This document shows positions 23,085 to 31,183 of a stretch of 45,946 bases of DNA, piece by piece; position 1 is the stretch's first letter; every line of letters starts with the position of its first letter. The position numbers and the translations under genes are program-made. The notes beneath the pieces are model-generated. The model worked only from the letters and a program-made list of their open reading frames with translations, did no database searches and was not told where the DNA came from. Source of the DNA: Bacillota bacterium (GTDB lineage Bacteria > Bacillota > Clostridia > Peptostreptococcales > Anaerovoracaceae); assembly GCA_016293805.1 (NCBI GenBank), contig JAEDDI010000011.1, forward strand, positions 1-45,946, written 5' to 3'.

Positions 23085-25763
23085 TTAAAGTTTCTTTTCT
23101 ACTGATTCCAGTCTTTCTGTTACCTTTGCAAGCATGTCTTCATACATGATTTTCTTTTCTCTTTCTGCTTCAATTACCTTTTCAGGCGCTTTGCTTACAA
23201 ATCCCTCGTTTGAAAGCTTGCCGACTACTCTCTTAACTTCGCCTTCAAGTCTCTTCTTTTCCTTTGAGAGCCTTTCGAATTCAGCGCGGTAATCGAGAAG
23301 ATCATCTGTAGGAATATATATTTCAGCACCGGCTATTACCGCTGACATAACATCTTCAGGAAGTACTGCCTTGTCCTTCGTAAACGTTATTTCTGTAATG
23401 TTTGCCATCGCACTGATATATCTTTCTGCCGATTTTACCTTGTCCATATCCTCATCCGCATAGATGAACGCGCGAAGTTTCTTTGACGGCGCAGCTTCAG
23501 CTTCTGCACGTATGTTTCTGATTGCTCGTATTGCATCCATTGCTGTCTCAAGTTTCTCAACCTCAGCCTCATATGTTAAAGCTTCATCATACACAGGCCA
23601 TGCCGATTTTATAAGGAGATTGTCAGGGTTGTCTTCTGAAACATCCCCTGCAGGCAGATAGCTCCATATCTCCTCGGTTATAAACGGCATAAACGGATGA
23701 AGAATCGAAAGCATATCCTTCAGCACTTTTACGAGCACTGCTCTTGCAACCGCCTTGTCATCTTCATCATCACCGTAAAGTCTTCCCTTGACAAGCTCGA
23801 TATACCAGTCACAGTATTCATTCCAGATTACGTCATATACTCTCTGACCTGCAAGTGCAAGATCAAATCTGTCCATCGCTGCTGTAACATATCTTACAGC
23901 CTCATTCACTCTGGATATTATCCACTTGTCTTCGTCCTTCAGGCGCGCCTCGTCGAAATTCATCGGTCTGAAGCTTCCTTCTTCATCCTGAAGATTCATA
24001 ATAACAAATCTTGATGCATTCCATAGTTTGTTGGCAAAGTTTCTCGACGATTCAAGTTTGTCTGTCTTAAATCTCATATCATTGCCAGGAGTAATGCCTG
24101 TTGTAAGCATGAACCTTAACGCGTCTGCTCCATACTGGTCAATAATCTGAAGAGGATCTATTCCATTTCCCAGTGACTTGCTCATTTTTCTTCCCTGAGC
24201 ATCCCTTACAAGGCCGTGTACATAAACGTATTTGAAAGGGACTTCTCCCATAGTCTCAAGAGCTGAGAATACCATTCTGACTACCCAGAAGAATATGATA
24301 TCATACCCTGTAACAAGAACATCAGTAGGGTAGAAATACTCAAGATCAGGTGTCTTTTCCGGCCATCCAAGTGTGGAGAAAGGCCAAAGAGCTGATGAGA
24401 ACCATGTATCAAGCACATCCTCATCCTGCCTTATATCTGTGCTTCCGCACTTTGTGCATTTGTCAGGAGCATCCATTGCAACCATGAGTTCACCGCATTC
24501 TTGACAGTAATATGCAGGAATTCTGTGTCCCCACCAAAGCTGTCTTGAAATACACCAGTCTCTTATCTCCTCAAGCCAGTGAAGATAAATCTTCTCAAAT
24601 CTATCGGGAACATGTTCAAGGTCTCCGTTCTTTGCAGCCTCGATTGCAGGCTTTGCAAGTTCTTCCATTGCAACAAACCACTGATCTGAAAGCATTGATT
24701 CTACAGTAGTATGGCATCTGTAGCATTCTCCCATCGGGATAACCTTGTCTTCTTCCTTAACAAGGAATCCTGCAGCCTCAAGATCGGCAACCCATGCCCT
24801 GCGGCACTCATATCTGTCCATGCCTTCGTATTTGCCTGCAAGCCCGTTCATTGTCGCATCCTCATTGATGCAGCTTGGCATAGGAAGATTATGTCTCTGT
24901 CCTACTTCGAAGTCGTTAGGGTCGTGGGCAGGTGTAATCTTTACTGCTCCTGTTCCCTTCTCAGGATCAGGATACGGATCTGCTATTACAGGGATTTCCT
25001 TGCCAACAATCGGAAGTATCACCTTCCTGCCTACCATATCCGCATATCTTTCATCATCAGGATGAACAGCAATAGCCTCATCCGCAAACATTGTTTCAGG
25101 TCTTGATGTTGCAACTACCACCGGTTCGCCGCCATCAGACGCATCGTATCTGAAATACCAGTATTTGCCGTTCTTGTCCTCGTGCTCAACCTCTGCGTCT
25201 GAAAGAGATGTCCTGCATGTCGGACACCAGTTTATAAGGCGGTTTCCTCTGTAAATCAGGCCTTTTTCATAAAGCTGAACAAAAAGCGTTCTTACTGCTT
25301 TGCTGCAGCCTTCATCCATTGTGAATCTTTCTCTTTCCCAGTCACATGAGTCTCCCAGTTTGCGGCACTGCTTTGTTATTCTTCCGCCGTATTCTTCTTT
25401 CCATGCCCATGCTCTCTTGAGAAACTCCTCTCTTCCCAGATCTTCTTTTTCCAGGCCCTCCTCTTCTCTTATCTTGTTTACAACCTTTACCTCTGTTGCT
25501 ATTGATGCATGGTCTGAACCCGGAAGCCATAATGCGCTGTACCCCTGCATTCTCTTCCATCTTGTCAGAACATCCTGAAGAGTCTGGTCAAGGGCATGTC
25601 CCATGTGAAGCTGACCTGTAATGTTCGGAGGCGGCATTACAATTGTGAAAGGTTTCCTGTCCTTGTCTATCTCCGCTCTGAAGGCTCCCTTCGATTCCCA
25701 CATCTCATATATCCTGTCTTCAAAATCCTTAGGATTATATGTTTTAGCCAAATTTCTTTCCAT
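23085..25763 (-). CDS. valS: Valyl-tRNA synthetase
   Basis: An 892-residue class I synthetase. The HIGH motif is in PPPNITGQLHMGHAL (about 44-58) and KMSKS in GRKMSKSLGNGIDP. The editing domain contains TSRPETMFADEAIAVHP, and a C-terminal coiled coil (SKEKKRLEGEVKRVVGKL) binds the tRNA. The zinc-type cysteines CPTC and CQEC/CTKC are present. The ATG at 25763 has AAAGGAGA upstream. Expression is controlled by the T-box leader immediately upstream. Confidence 0.98.
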   Translation of the reverse strand: MERNLAKTYNPKDFEDRIYEMWESKGAFRAEIDKDRKPFTIVMPPPNITGQLHMGHALDQTLQDVLTRWKRMQGYSALWLPGSDHASIATEVKVVNKIREEEGLEKEDLGREEFLKRAWAWKEEYGGRITKQCRKLGDSCDWERERFTMDEGCSKAVRTLFVQLYEKGLIYRGNRLINWCPTCRTSLSDAEVEHEDKNGKYWYFRYDASDGGEPVVVATSRPETMFADEAIAVHPDDERYADMVGRKVILPIVGKEIPVIADPYPDPEKGTGAVKITPAHDPNDFEVGQRHNLPMPSCINEDATMNGLAGKYEGMDRYECRRAWVADLEAAGFLVKEEDKVIPMGECYRCHTTVESMLSDQWFVAMEELAKPAIEAAKNGDLEHVPDRFEKIYLHWLEEIRDWCISRQLWWGHRIPAYYCQECGELMVAMDAPDKCTKCGSTDIRQDEDVLDTWFSSALWPFSTLGWPEKTPDLEYFYPTDVLVTGYDIIFFWVVRMVFSALETMGEVPFKYVYVHGLVRDAQGRKMSKSLGNGIDPLQIIDQYGADALRFMLTTGITPGNDMRFKTDKLESSRNFANKLWNASRFVIMNLQDEEGSFRPMNFDEARLKDEDKWIISRVNEAVRYVTAAMDRFDLALAGQRVYDVIWNEYCDWYIELVKGRLYGDDEDDKAVARAVLVKVLKDMLSILHPFMPFITEEIWSYLPAGDVSEDNPDNLLIKSAWPVYDEALTYEAEVEKLETAMDAIRAIRNIRAEAEAAPSKKLRAFIYADEDMDKVKSAERYISAMANITEITFTKDKAVLPEDVMSAVIAGAEIYIPTDDLLDYRAEFERLSKEKKRLEGEVKRVVGKLSNEGFVSKAPEKVIEAEREKKIMYEDMLAKVTERLESVEKKL

Positions 25764-25793
25764 CTGATATATCTCCTTTGTTTTTTAGTGCGT

Positions 25794-25823
25794 AAAAAAA
25801 TCCTCTGCAGCTTGCTGCAAAGG
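25794..25823 (-). terminator. Conditional terminator of the valS T-box
   Basis: Minus strand: stem CCTTTGCAGC/GCTGCAGAGG with almost no loop beyond AA, followed by seven T (25794-25800). Its 5' arm competes with pairing to the T-box sequence, as in all T-box attenuators. Confidence 0.92.
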
Positions 25824-25997
25824 ACGAAATATTCCGCGGTACCACCTTGCTTCCCTGTTACGGGCACTCATTTGATGTATAAACTCAGAAGCAACCTTCA
25901 GAAACTGCGTACCTCATGACCTCTCAGCAAACGGCCATCTCTCTGTAAAGAGCCGGTTTCCTACTCCTCTTCTTCAACGTTCCTATTAAATTCGCAT
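25794..25997 (-). promoter_or_regulatory. T-box leader of valS
   Basis: The invariant T-box AAGGTGGTACCGCGG lies at about 25834-25848 on the minus strand. Upstream stem I elements are visible: GAGGAGTAGG (AGTA-type loop) and AGAGAG followed by GCTGAGAG. Candidate valine specifier codons are GTC (25918-25920, followed by A) or GTA (25910-25912). The leader ends in a strong terminator: CCTTTGCAGC pairs with GCTGCAGAGG, then seven T. Uncharged tRNA-Val would stabilise the antiterminator and switch on valS and its downstream genes. Confidence 0.96.
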
Positions 25998-26003
25998 GAA
26001 TTA

Positions 26004-26032
26004 ATTATATTTCCATTACCTGGTCATGTCAA
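26004..26032 (-). promoter_or_regulatory. Promoter of the valS T-box transcript
   Basis: Perfect consensus: TTGACA (26027-26032), 17 bases, TATAAT (26004-26009). The -35 lies inside the last codons of idi. The predicted start near 25997 agrees with the 5' limit of the T-box. Confidence 0.92.
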
Positions 26033-26549
26033 GGAATTTCACAGCCTCTCTGTAGGCTTGTTCAAACCACGCAGAATACATAACACCTTCCGCCAGTTCC
26101 CTGTCAATTTCTTCTCTCTTCATCCATCTTACTTCACTAACCTCATCAGGATTCAGAACGAAAGCCGCATCACTGCATATCCTGCATACAATTACATGAT
26201 CTATTTCATGTTCCTTCATTTCACCAAGATCTTTATAGTACGTGAATACTCCGGCTTCATGAGCATTCTCATCTGTAAGCGGAATGGAAATTCCAAGTTC
26301 ATCCCGTATACACCTTGATGCCGCCTCAAAAAGCGTTTCACCGCTGTACTGATGCGAACAGCATGAATTACTCCACACTCCGCCGGAATGATACTTGCAT
26401 TCTGCGCGTTTTTGTATCAGCAGCCTGCCTTCCTCATCTGTCATAAACACTGAGAATGCCCGGTGGAGAAGTCCCTTTCTGTGAACATCGATTTTCTCTC
26501 CTTTACCGGTTATCCGGTCTTCTTCATTTACAAGCAGTACCTCTATCAC
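26016..26549 (-). CDS. idi: Isopentenyl-diphosphate delta-isomerase, type 1 (Nudix)
   Basis: Interconverts IPP and DMAPP for isoprenoid synthesis. The family features are HRAFSVFMTDEEGRLLIQKR, WSNSCCSHQ (catalytic Cys about 64), the Nudix helix EAASRCIRDELGI and EIDHVIVC. I place the start at GTG 26549, because GGAGG lies seven bases upstream; this gives 177 residues, close to E. coli Idi (182). The ATG at 26582 has no ribosome site. Many Firmicutes use the unrelated type 2 enzyme or none, so a type 1 enzyme here is worth noting. Confidence 0.92.
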   Translation of the reverse strand: MIEVLLVNEEDRITGKGEKIDVHRKGLLHRAFSVFMTDEEGRLLIQKRAECKYHSGGVWSNSCCSHQYSGETLFEAASRCIRDELGISIPLTDENAHEAGVFTYYKDLGEMKEHEIDHVIVCRICSDAAFVLNPDEVSEVRWMKREEIDRELAEGVMYSAWFEQAYREAVKFLDMTR

Positions 26550-26600
26550 TTTGCTGCCTCCATTTTTATCCTGATATACCATTATCAGTAATTGTACTTT

Positions 26601-27245
26601 CTATCGGTTTCTCCTGAAGCTCACATAATTAATATTCTTGCCTTTTTGGGAGAACCTGTCCTCATATTCCGTCGTAGTAAGTCTTGATTCATAATCCGAT
26701 GCATGAAGGTCTTCTGTATACTCAAGTATCTCGTAACCCATCGCTTTTATCTCATCCATGGAAAACCCGAAGAGACCGTCATTATCTGTCTTGAACTCTA
26801 TTACGCCTCCGTCTTTCAGAACATCAAAACAGCTTTCCAGTCTGTCTCTGTATGTAAGTCTCCTCTTGTAGTGTCTGTCCTTGGGCCATGGATCGGAAAA
26901 ATTAAGATATATTCTGTCCAGTTCTCCTTTTTCGAAAAAATCGTTCAGACTATCAATATATCTGCAGAAAAATGCAACATTGCCGAGGTTTCCCGCGTCC
27001 GCCTTCTGCAGTCCTCTCAGAAGCACATTCAGCTGTCCCTCAACTGCAATGTACATATTATCAGGATTGTCAGAAGCCTTCCTGGCTATAAACTGGCCCT
27101 TTCCGCATCCGATTTCAAGCTCAAGACTTCCCGGAAATCCAAAGTTTTCTCTCCATCTTCCTTTCAGTTCCTCAGGATTGTCAAGGAGGTACTTTGATAC
27201 TTCTGCAATCTTCTCATCAAGGTGTTTAATATTTCTCTGTCTCAT
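26601..27245 (-). CDS. trmB: tRNA (guanine-N7-)-methyltransferase
   Basis: Makes m7G46 in the tRNA variable loop using SAM. Motifs: LEIGCGKGQF (SAM binding), YIAVEGQ, NFSDPWPKDRHYKRRLTY and the C-terminal EYEDRFSQKGKNINYV. The start at ATG 27245 gives 214 residues and shares one base with the ecfT stop (TGATG). A longer frame to 27371 adds a Cys-rich tail that overlaps ecfT and is not family-like. AGAGGA lies about ten bases upstream. Confidence 0.95.
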   Translation of the reverse strand: MRQRNIKHLDEKIAEVSKYLLDNPEELKGRWRENFGFPGSLELEIGCGKGQFIARKASDNPDNMYIAVEGQLNVLLRGLQKADAGNLGNVAFFCRYIDSLNDFFEKGELDRIYLNFSDPWPKDRHYKRRLTYRDRLESCFDVLKDGGVIEFKTDNDGLFGFSMDEIKAMGYEILEYTEDLHASDYESRLTTTEYEDRFSQKGKNINYVSFRRNR

Positions 27246-28045
27246 CAGAATACTATCCTCTCTGCTACAGTGGCGGCAAGGAAAAACAAAGTCAGTGCCA
27301 CAGCTGCTATATCTCTTTTCTGAATCTTCATCGCATTCATTCTCGTTCTGCCATGGTCGCCTCTGTAACATCTGGCCTCCATTGCCATCGCAAGATCGGA
27401 TGCTATCCTGAAGGCTGAGATGAACAGCGGCACAAGAATTGGAATGAGTGCCTTTATTCTCCTCATTAGATTTCCGCTCTCAAAATCTGCGCCTCTCGCC
27501 TGCTGAGCCTTCATTATCTTATCAGTCTCTTCCATAAGCGTCGGAATGAAGCGCAGAGCAATGGTCATCATCATTGCCAGCTCATGCGCAGGAACTTTAA
27601 ACCGCTTCAGAGGATTGAGAAGTTTCTCAATTCCGTCTGTCAGCGATATAGGTCTTGTTGTAAGCGTCAGCATTGACGATCCTATTATGAGAAAGATAAG
27701 TCTGATTGCAAGAAACACCGCAGTGTGAAGTCCCTGTTTCGTAATATGTAAAAATCCCAGAGACCACAGAACTTCACCTCTGATCATGAACAGGTTCAGC
27801 ACAAATGTAAACAGAATTATAACAAATACCGGCTTGAGTCCTCTCAGTATGAACTTCAGCGGAACCTTTGAAATTCCGATTACTGCCGCAAGCGCTGCCA
27901 TGATTATAACAAAGCCGTAAAAATTATCAACTATAAACACAGCCGCTATGAAAGCAACTGTAGCTATTATCTTTATTCTGGCATCCAGCTTATGCACAAG
28001 GGATTCACCCGGATAGTACTGGCCCAGTGTAATATCTCTCAGCAT
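27245..28045 (-). CDS. ecfT: Energy-coupling factor transporter transmembrane protein EcfT
   Basis: A 266-residue membrane subunit with about five to six hydrophobic segments and the two coupling motifs of EcfT: MKAQQARGADFES (about 181) and MAMEARCYRGDHGRT (about 227). It couples the EcfA1/EcfA2 ATPases to exchangeable substrate-binding S components for vitamins and metals. No S-component gene is nearby, indicating a group II (shared) ECF module. It starts directly after the ecfA2 stop. Confidence 0.97.
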   Translation of the reverse strand: MLRDITLGQYYPGESLVHKLDARIKIIATVAFIAAVFIVDNFYGFVIIMAALAAVIGISKVPLKFILRGLKPVFVIILFTFVLNLFMIRGEVLWSLGFLHITKQGLHTAVFLAIRLIFLIIGSSMLTLTTRPISLTDGIEKLLNPLKRFKVPAHELAMMMTIALRFIPTLMEETDKIMKAQQARGADFESGNLMRRIKALIPILVPLFISAFRIASDLAMAMEARCYRGDHGRTRMNAMKIQKRDIAAVALTLFFLAATVAERIVF

Positions 28046-28894
28046 CTACTTTAACACCTCGCAAATCACATCAGCAGCCTCCATGGCTGTGAATGCATCT
28101 TCTGATATATCAATTCCCCTCTCGCGAAGCTTCTGTATAAGTTCAAGTGCAGGCGGAACCGAAAGCCCAATGCTTTCAAGCTCCTTCCTGTGTGCAAATA
28201 TTTCAGACGGTGTTCCGTCCATCAGCTTGCGTCCCCTGTCCATCACTATCACCTTGTCACACATGCATGCCACATCAGTCATGTTGTGCGATATCATTAC
28301 TATGATATTTTTCTCGTGTTCATGAACATCCCTGACAAGCTGAAGGATTCCCCTCTTCGCCTCAGGATCTAGTCCTGCTGTGGGTTCATCGAGTATAAGT
28401 ATCTTCGGTTTCATGGCTATAACTCCTGCCATGGCTATTCTTCGCTTCTGTCCTCCGGAAAGATCAAACGGAGATTTGTCCTTTATCTCCTCATAATCAA
28501 GCCCTACAAGTCCTATGGCCTCTTTTACACGACGCTGTGTTTCTTCCTCGTCACAGCCCATGTTCTTTGGACCGAACGCAACATCAAGATAGCATGTCTC
28601 TTCAAAAAGCTGATACTCGGGATACTGAAATACAAGTCCGACATTCTTTCTTATCCTGCTCATGTCAGCTCTGCCTGCGGTAATATCTTCACCATCGACA
28701 ATAACCTGTCCGCTCTTTGGCTTTATCAGACCGTTCAGATGCTGCACAAGTGTCGATTTGCCGGAACCTGTATGCCCCATGATTCCCAGCACACTCTCAT
28801 CGCCTATCTCAAATGACACATCGTCGACCGCCACCTGTTCATGAGGCAGTCCTTCGCTGTATATATATGTAAGATTCTTTACTTCAATTGACAT
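28046..28894 (-). CDS. ecfA2: ECF transporter ATPase EcfA2
   Basis: A 282-residue ABC ATPase. Walker A is GHTGSGKST (about 36-44), Q-loop VFQYPEYQLFEETCY, signature LSGGQKRR, Walker B ILILDEPTAGLDP and switch His in ISHNM. The YPEYQLFEETCY-type Q-loop is typical of the second ECF ATPase. GGAGG precedes the ATG at 28894, which lies inside the end of ecfA1 by 16 bases. Confidence 0.96.
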   Translation of the reverse strand: MSIEVKNLTYIYSEGLPHEQVAVDDVSFEIGDESVLGIMGHTGSGKSTLVQHLNGLIKPKSGQVIVDGEDITAGRADMSRIRKNVGLVFQYPEYQLFEETCYLDVAFGPKNMGCDEEETQRRVKEAIGLVGLDYEEIKDKSPFDLSGGQKRRIAMAGVIAMKPKILILDEPTAGLDPEAKRGILQLVRDVHEHEKNIIVMISHNMTDVACMCDKVIVMDRGRKLMDGTPSEIFAHRKELESIGLSVPPALELIQKLRERGIDISEDAFTAMEAADVICEVLK

Positions 28895-29718
28895 ATTGCC
28901 TCCACAAGTTCATCCATCTCAAGTATTCCTTCGGAAATATCAATTCCCTTTGCCCTGAGTCTGTCTGCAACATCTGCAGCAAAAGGCATTTCAAGTCCTG
29001 CACTTTGAATTACATTTCTCAATGAAAAAACCTCTTCAGGGGTTCCCTTTGCAGCAATCCTGCCGTTATCAAGTATGACTACTGTGTCTGCCTGCGCAGC
29101 TTCCTCCATGAAATGGGTTATAAGTACCACAGTAATCCCCTCATCATGAAGTTTATGAATAATTCCCAGGACATCTTTTCGTCCTTTAGGATCGAGCATC
29201 GCAGTAGGCTCATCAAAAATAATGCATGCAGGCTTCATTGCTATGATTCCCGCTATTGCTATTCGCTGTTTCTGTCCGCCGGAAAGCATATGCGGCGCCT
29301 TCTTTCTGTAATCATACATATTCACAGCAGTAAGCGCCTCGTCCACACGAACTCGTATCTGATCGGGATCAACCCCAATATTTTCAGGTCCGAATGCAAC
29401 ATCATCCTCAACTATAGCAGATACAAGCTGATTATCGGGATTCTGAAAGACCATTCCCGCATTCTGCCTTATATCCCAGAGATGTTCTGCATCTGCTGTA
29501 TCAAACCCCGCAGTATATACCTTGCCTTCAGTAGGAAGAAGCAGAGCATTCATCGTCTTGGCAAGAGTTGATTTTCCTGAACCGTTCCTGCCTATTACAG
29601 CAGTAAAACTGCCCCGTTCAATATCAATGGAAACATCATCAACGGCCCTTTTAGGTTCTGAGCCTTCCTCTGCCTGATATTCCAGTATTAAATTTTCAAT
29701 ACATATAATGCGGTCCAT
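28879..29718 (-). CDS. ecfA1: ECF transporter ATPase EcfA1
   Basis: An ABC ATPase partner of EcfA2. Walker A is GRNGSGKST (about 43-51), Q-loop VFQNPDNQLVSAIVEDDVAFGPEN, signature LSGGQKQR, Walker B CIIFDEPTAMLDP and switch His in ITHFM. The start at ATG 29718 has GGGAG eight bases upstream (279 residues); the 29739 start is unsupported. It is the first gene of ecfA1-ecfA2-ecfT-trmB-idi. Confidence 0.96.
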   Translation of the reverse strand: MDRIICIENLILEYQAEEGSEPKRAVDDVSIDIERGSFTAVIGRNGSGKSTLAKTMNALLLPTEGKVYTAGFDTADAEHLWDIRQNAGMVFQNPDNQLVSAIVEDDVAFGPENIGVDPDQIRVRVDEALTAVNMYDYRKKAPHMLSGGQKQRIAIAGIIAMKPACIIFDEPTAMLDPKGRKDVLGIIHKLHDEGITVVLITHFMEEAAQADTVVILDNGRIAAKGTPEEVFSLRNVIQSAGLEMPFAADVADRLRAKGIDISEGILEMDELVEAICQLK

Positions 29719-29749
29719 AATACATCTCCCGAAAGTCATTAACTGCTAT

Positions 29750-29778
29750 ATTGTATCACAGTGCCCTCATATTTTCAA
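29750..29778 (-). promoter_or_regulatory. Promoter of the ecfA1 operon
   Basis: Minus strand: -35 TTGAAA (29773-29778), 17 bases, -10 TACAAT (29750-29755), ending about 30 bases before the ecfA1 ATG. A small inverted repeat TTACTA-ATGA-TAGTAA (29792-29807) lies just upstream of the -35; I cannot assign it to a regulator. Confidence 0.7.
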
Positions 29779-29852
29779 TTCGATAAAACAGTTACTAATG
29801 ATAGTAATTAATTATCCTGACATATAGCAGCTGCTTAAACCATAAACTCTTC

Positions 29853-29882
29853 AAAAAAAGAGACCCACAGTCAGTGAGTCTC
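29853..29882 (-). terminator. Terminator after the complete tuf gene
   Basis: Minus strand: nine-pair stem GAGACTCAC/GTGGGTCTC (one G-U pair) with a short loop, followed by seven T. It ends the str operon about 80 bases after the tuf stop. Confidence 0.93.
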
Positions 29883-29959
29883 CATATTTCTTGCTCAGAA
29901 CGGTCTCCCTGCAGCCAGGGATCCCTCATCTGATTTCATCAGTACCGAATCTGTCGTTA

Positions 29960-31153
29960 CTATTCGATGATTTCAGTTACAACGCCTGATCCTACTGTTC
30001 TTCCGCCTTCTCTGATAGCGAATCTAAGTCCTTCTTCGATTGCGATCGGTGTGATCAGCTTGATTGTCATTACTACGTTATCTCCAGGCATGCACATTTC
30101 TGTTCCTTCAGGTAATGTAAGGTCGCCTGTTACGTCTGTTGTTCTGAAATAGAACTGCGGTCTGTATCCGTTGAAGAATGGTGTGTGTCTTCCGCCTTCT
30201 TCCTTCTTAAGTACGTATACCTGTCCCTTGAATTCTGTATGAGGATGGATTGAACCAGGTGCTGAAAGTACCTGTCCTCTTTCGATCTCTGTTCTCTGTA
30301 CGCCTCTGAGAAGTGCTCCGATGTTGTCGCCTGTTACTGCTTCGTCAAGTAACTTTCTGAACATTTCTACTCCGGTTACAACTACCTTTCTCTTCTCTTC
30401 TGTAAGTCCTACGATTTCTACTTCTGCTCCTACCTTAAGAGTTCCTCTTTCTACTCTTCCTGTTGCTACTGTTCCTCTTCCTGTAATTGAGAATACGTCT
30501 TCTACCGGCATAAGGAACGGCTTGTCTGTATCTCTTTCAGGTTCAGGAATGTATGAGTCTACTGCGTCCATAAGCTCTAAAATCTTGTCTCCCCATGGTC
30601 CTTCAGGGTCTTCAAGTGCCATAAGCGCTGATCCTCTGATGATTGGTGTGTCATCTCCAGGGAATTCATATTCGTCAAGAAGTTCTCTTACTTCCATTTC
30701 TACAAGGTCAAGAAGTTCATCGTCGTCTACCATGTCGCACTTGTTAAGGAATACGATGATGTAAGGAACGCCTACCTGTCTTGAAAGAAGGATATGTTCT
30801 CTTGTCTGAGGCATTGGTCCGTCTGTTGCAGCTACTACAAGGATTGCTCCGTCCATCTGTGCTGCTCCTGTAATCATGTTCTTTACATAGTCAGCGTGGC
30901 CCGGGCAGTCAACGTGTGCATAGTGTCTGTTGTTTGTTTCATATTCAACGTGTGCTGTTGAAATAGTGATTCCTCTTTCCTTTTCTTCAGGAGCCTTGTC
31001 GATTTCGTCAAACTTAACTTCTTCTCCAAGTCCAAGTCTTCTCTGAAGTGTGATTGTGATTGCTGCTGTAAGAGTTGTCTTACCATGGTCTACGTGACCG
31101 ATTGTACCGATGTTGATATGCGGTTTGTTTCTTTCAAATTTAGCTTTTGCCAT
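29960..31153 (-). CDS. tuf: Elongation factor Tu, complete copy
   Basis: A 397-residue GTPase that delivers aminoacyl-tRNA to the ribosome. GHVDHGKTT (about 18-26), DCPGHADY and NKCDMVDD are the G motifs, and domains II and III are full length. It ends fusA-tuf, 30 bases after the fusA stop. The last 143 bases match the partial tuf at the right edge except at two synonymous third-codon positions (30008 and 30047). Confidence 0.99.
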   Translation of the reverse strand: MAKAKFERNKPHINIGTIGHVDHGKTTLTAAITITLQRRLGLGEEVKFDEIDKAPEEKERGITISTAHVEYETNNRHYAHVDCPGHADYVKNMITGAAQMDGAILVVAATDGPMPQTREHILLSRQVGVPYIIVFLNKCDMVDDDELLDLVEMEVRELLDEYEFPGDDTPIIRGSALMALEDPEGPWGDKILELMDAVDSYIPEPERDTDKPFLMPVEDVFSITGRGTVATGRVERGTLKVGAEVEIVGLTEEKRKVVVTGVEMFRKLLDEAVTGDNIGALLRGVQRTEIERGQVLSAPGSIHPHTEFKGQVYVLKKEEGGRHTPFFNGYRPQFYFRTTDVTGDLTLPEGTEMCMPGDNVVMTIKLITPIAIEEGLRFAIREGGRTVGSGVVTEIIE

Positions 31154-31183
31154 TGTAATTTCTCCTTTTTTGTTTCAGTATTT

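Noticed and set aside
26601..27371. Longer TrmB with a Cys-rich N-terminus
   Set aside because: The extra 42 codons overlap ecfT, have no homology to TrmB and lack a ribosome site. The ATG at 27245 overlaps the ecfT stop in the classical coupled manner.
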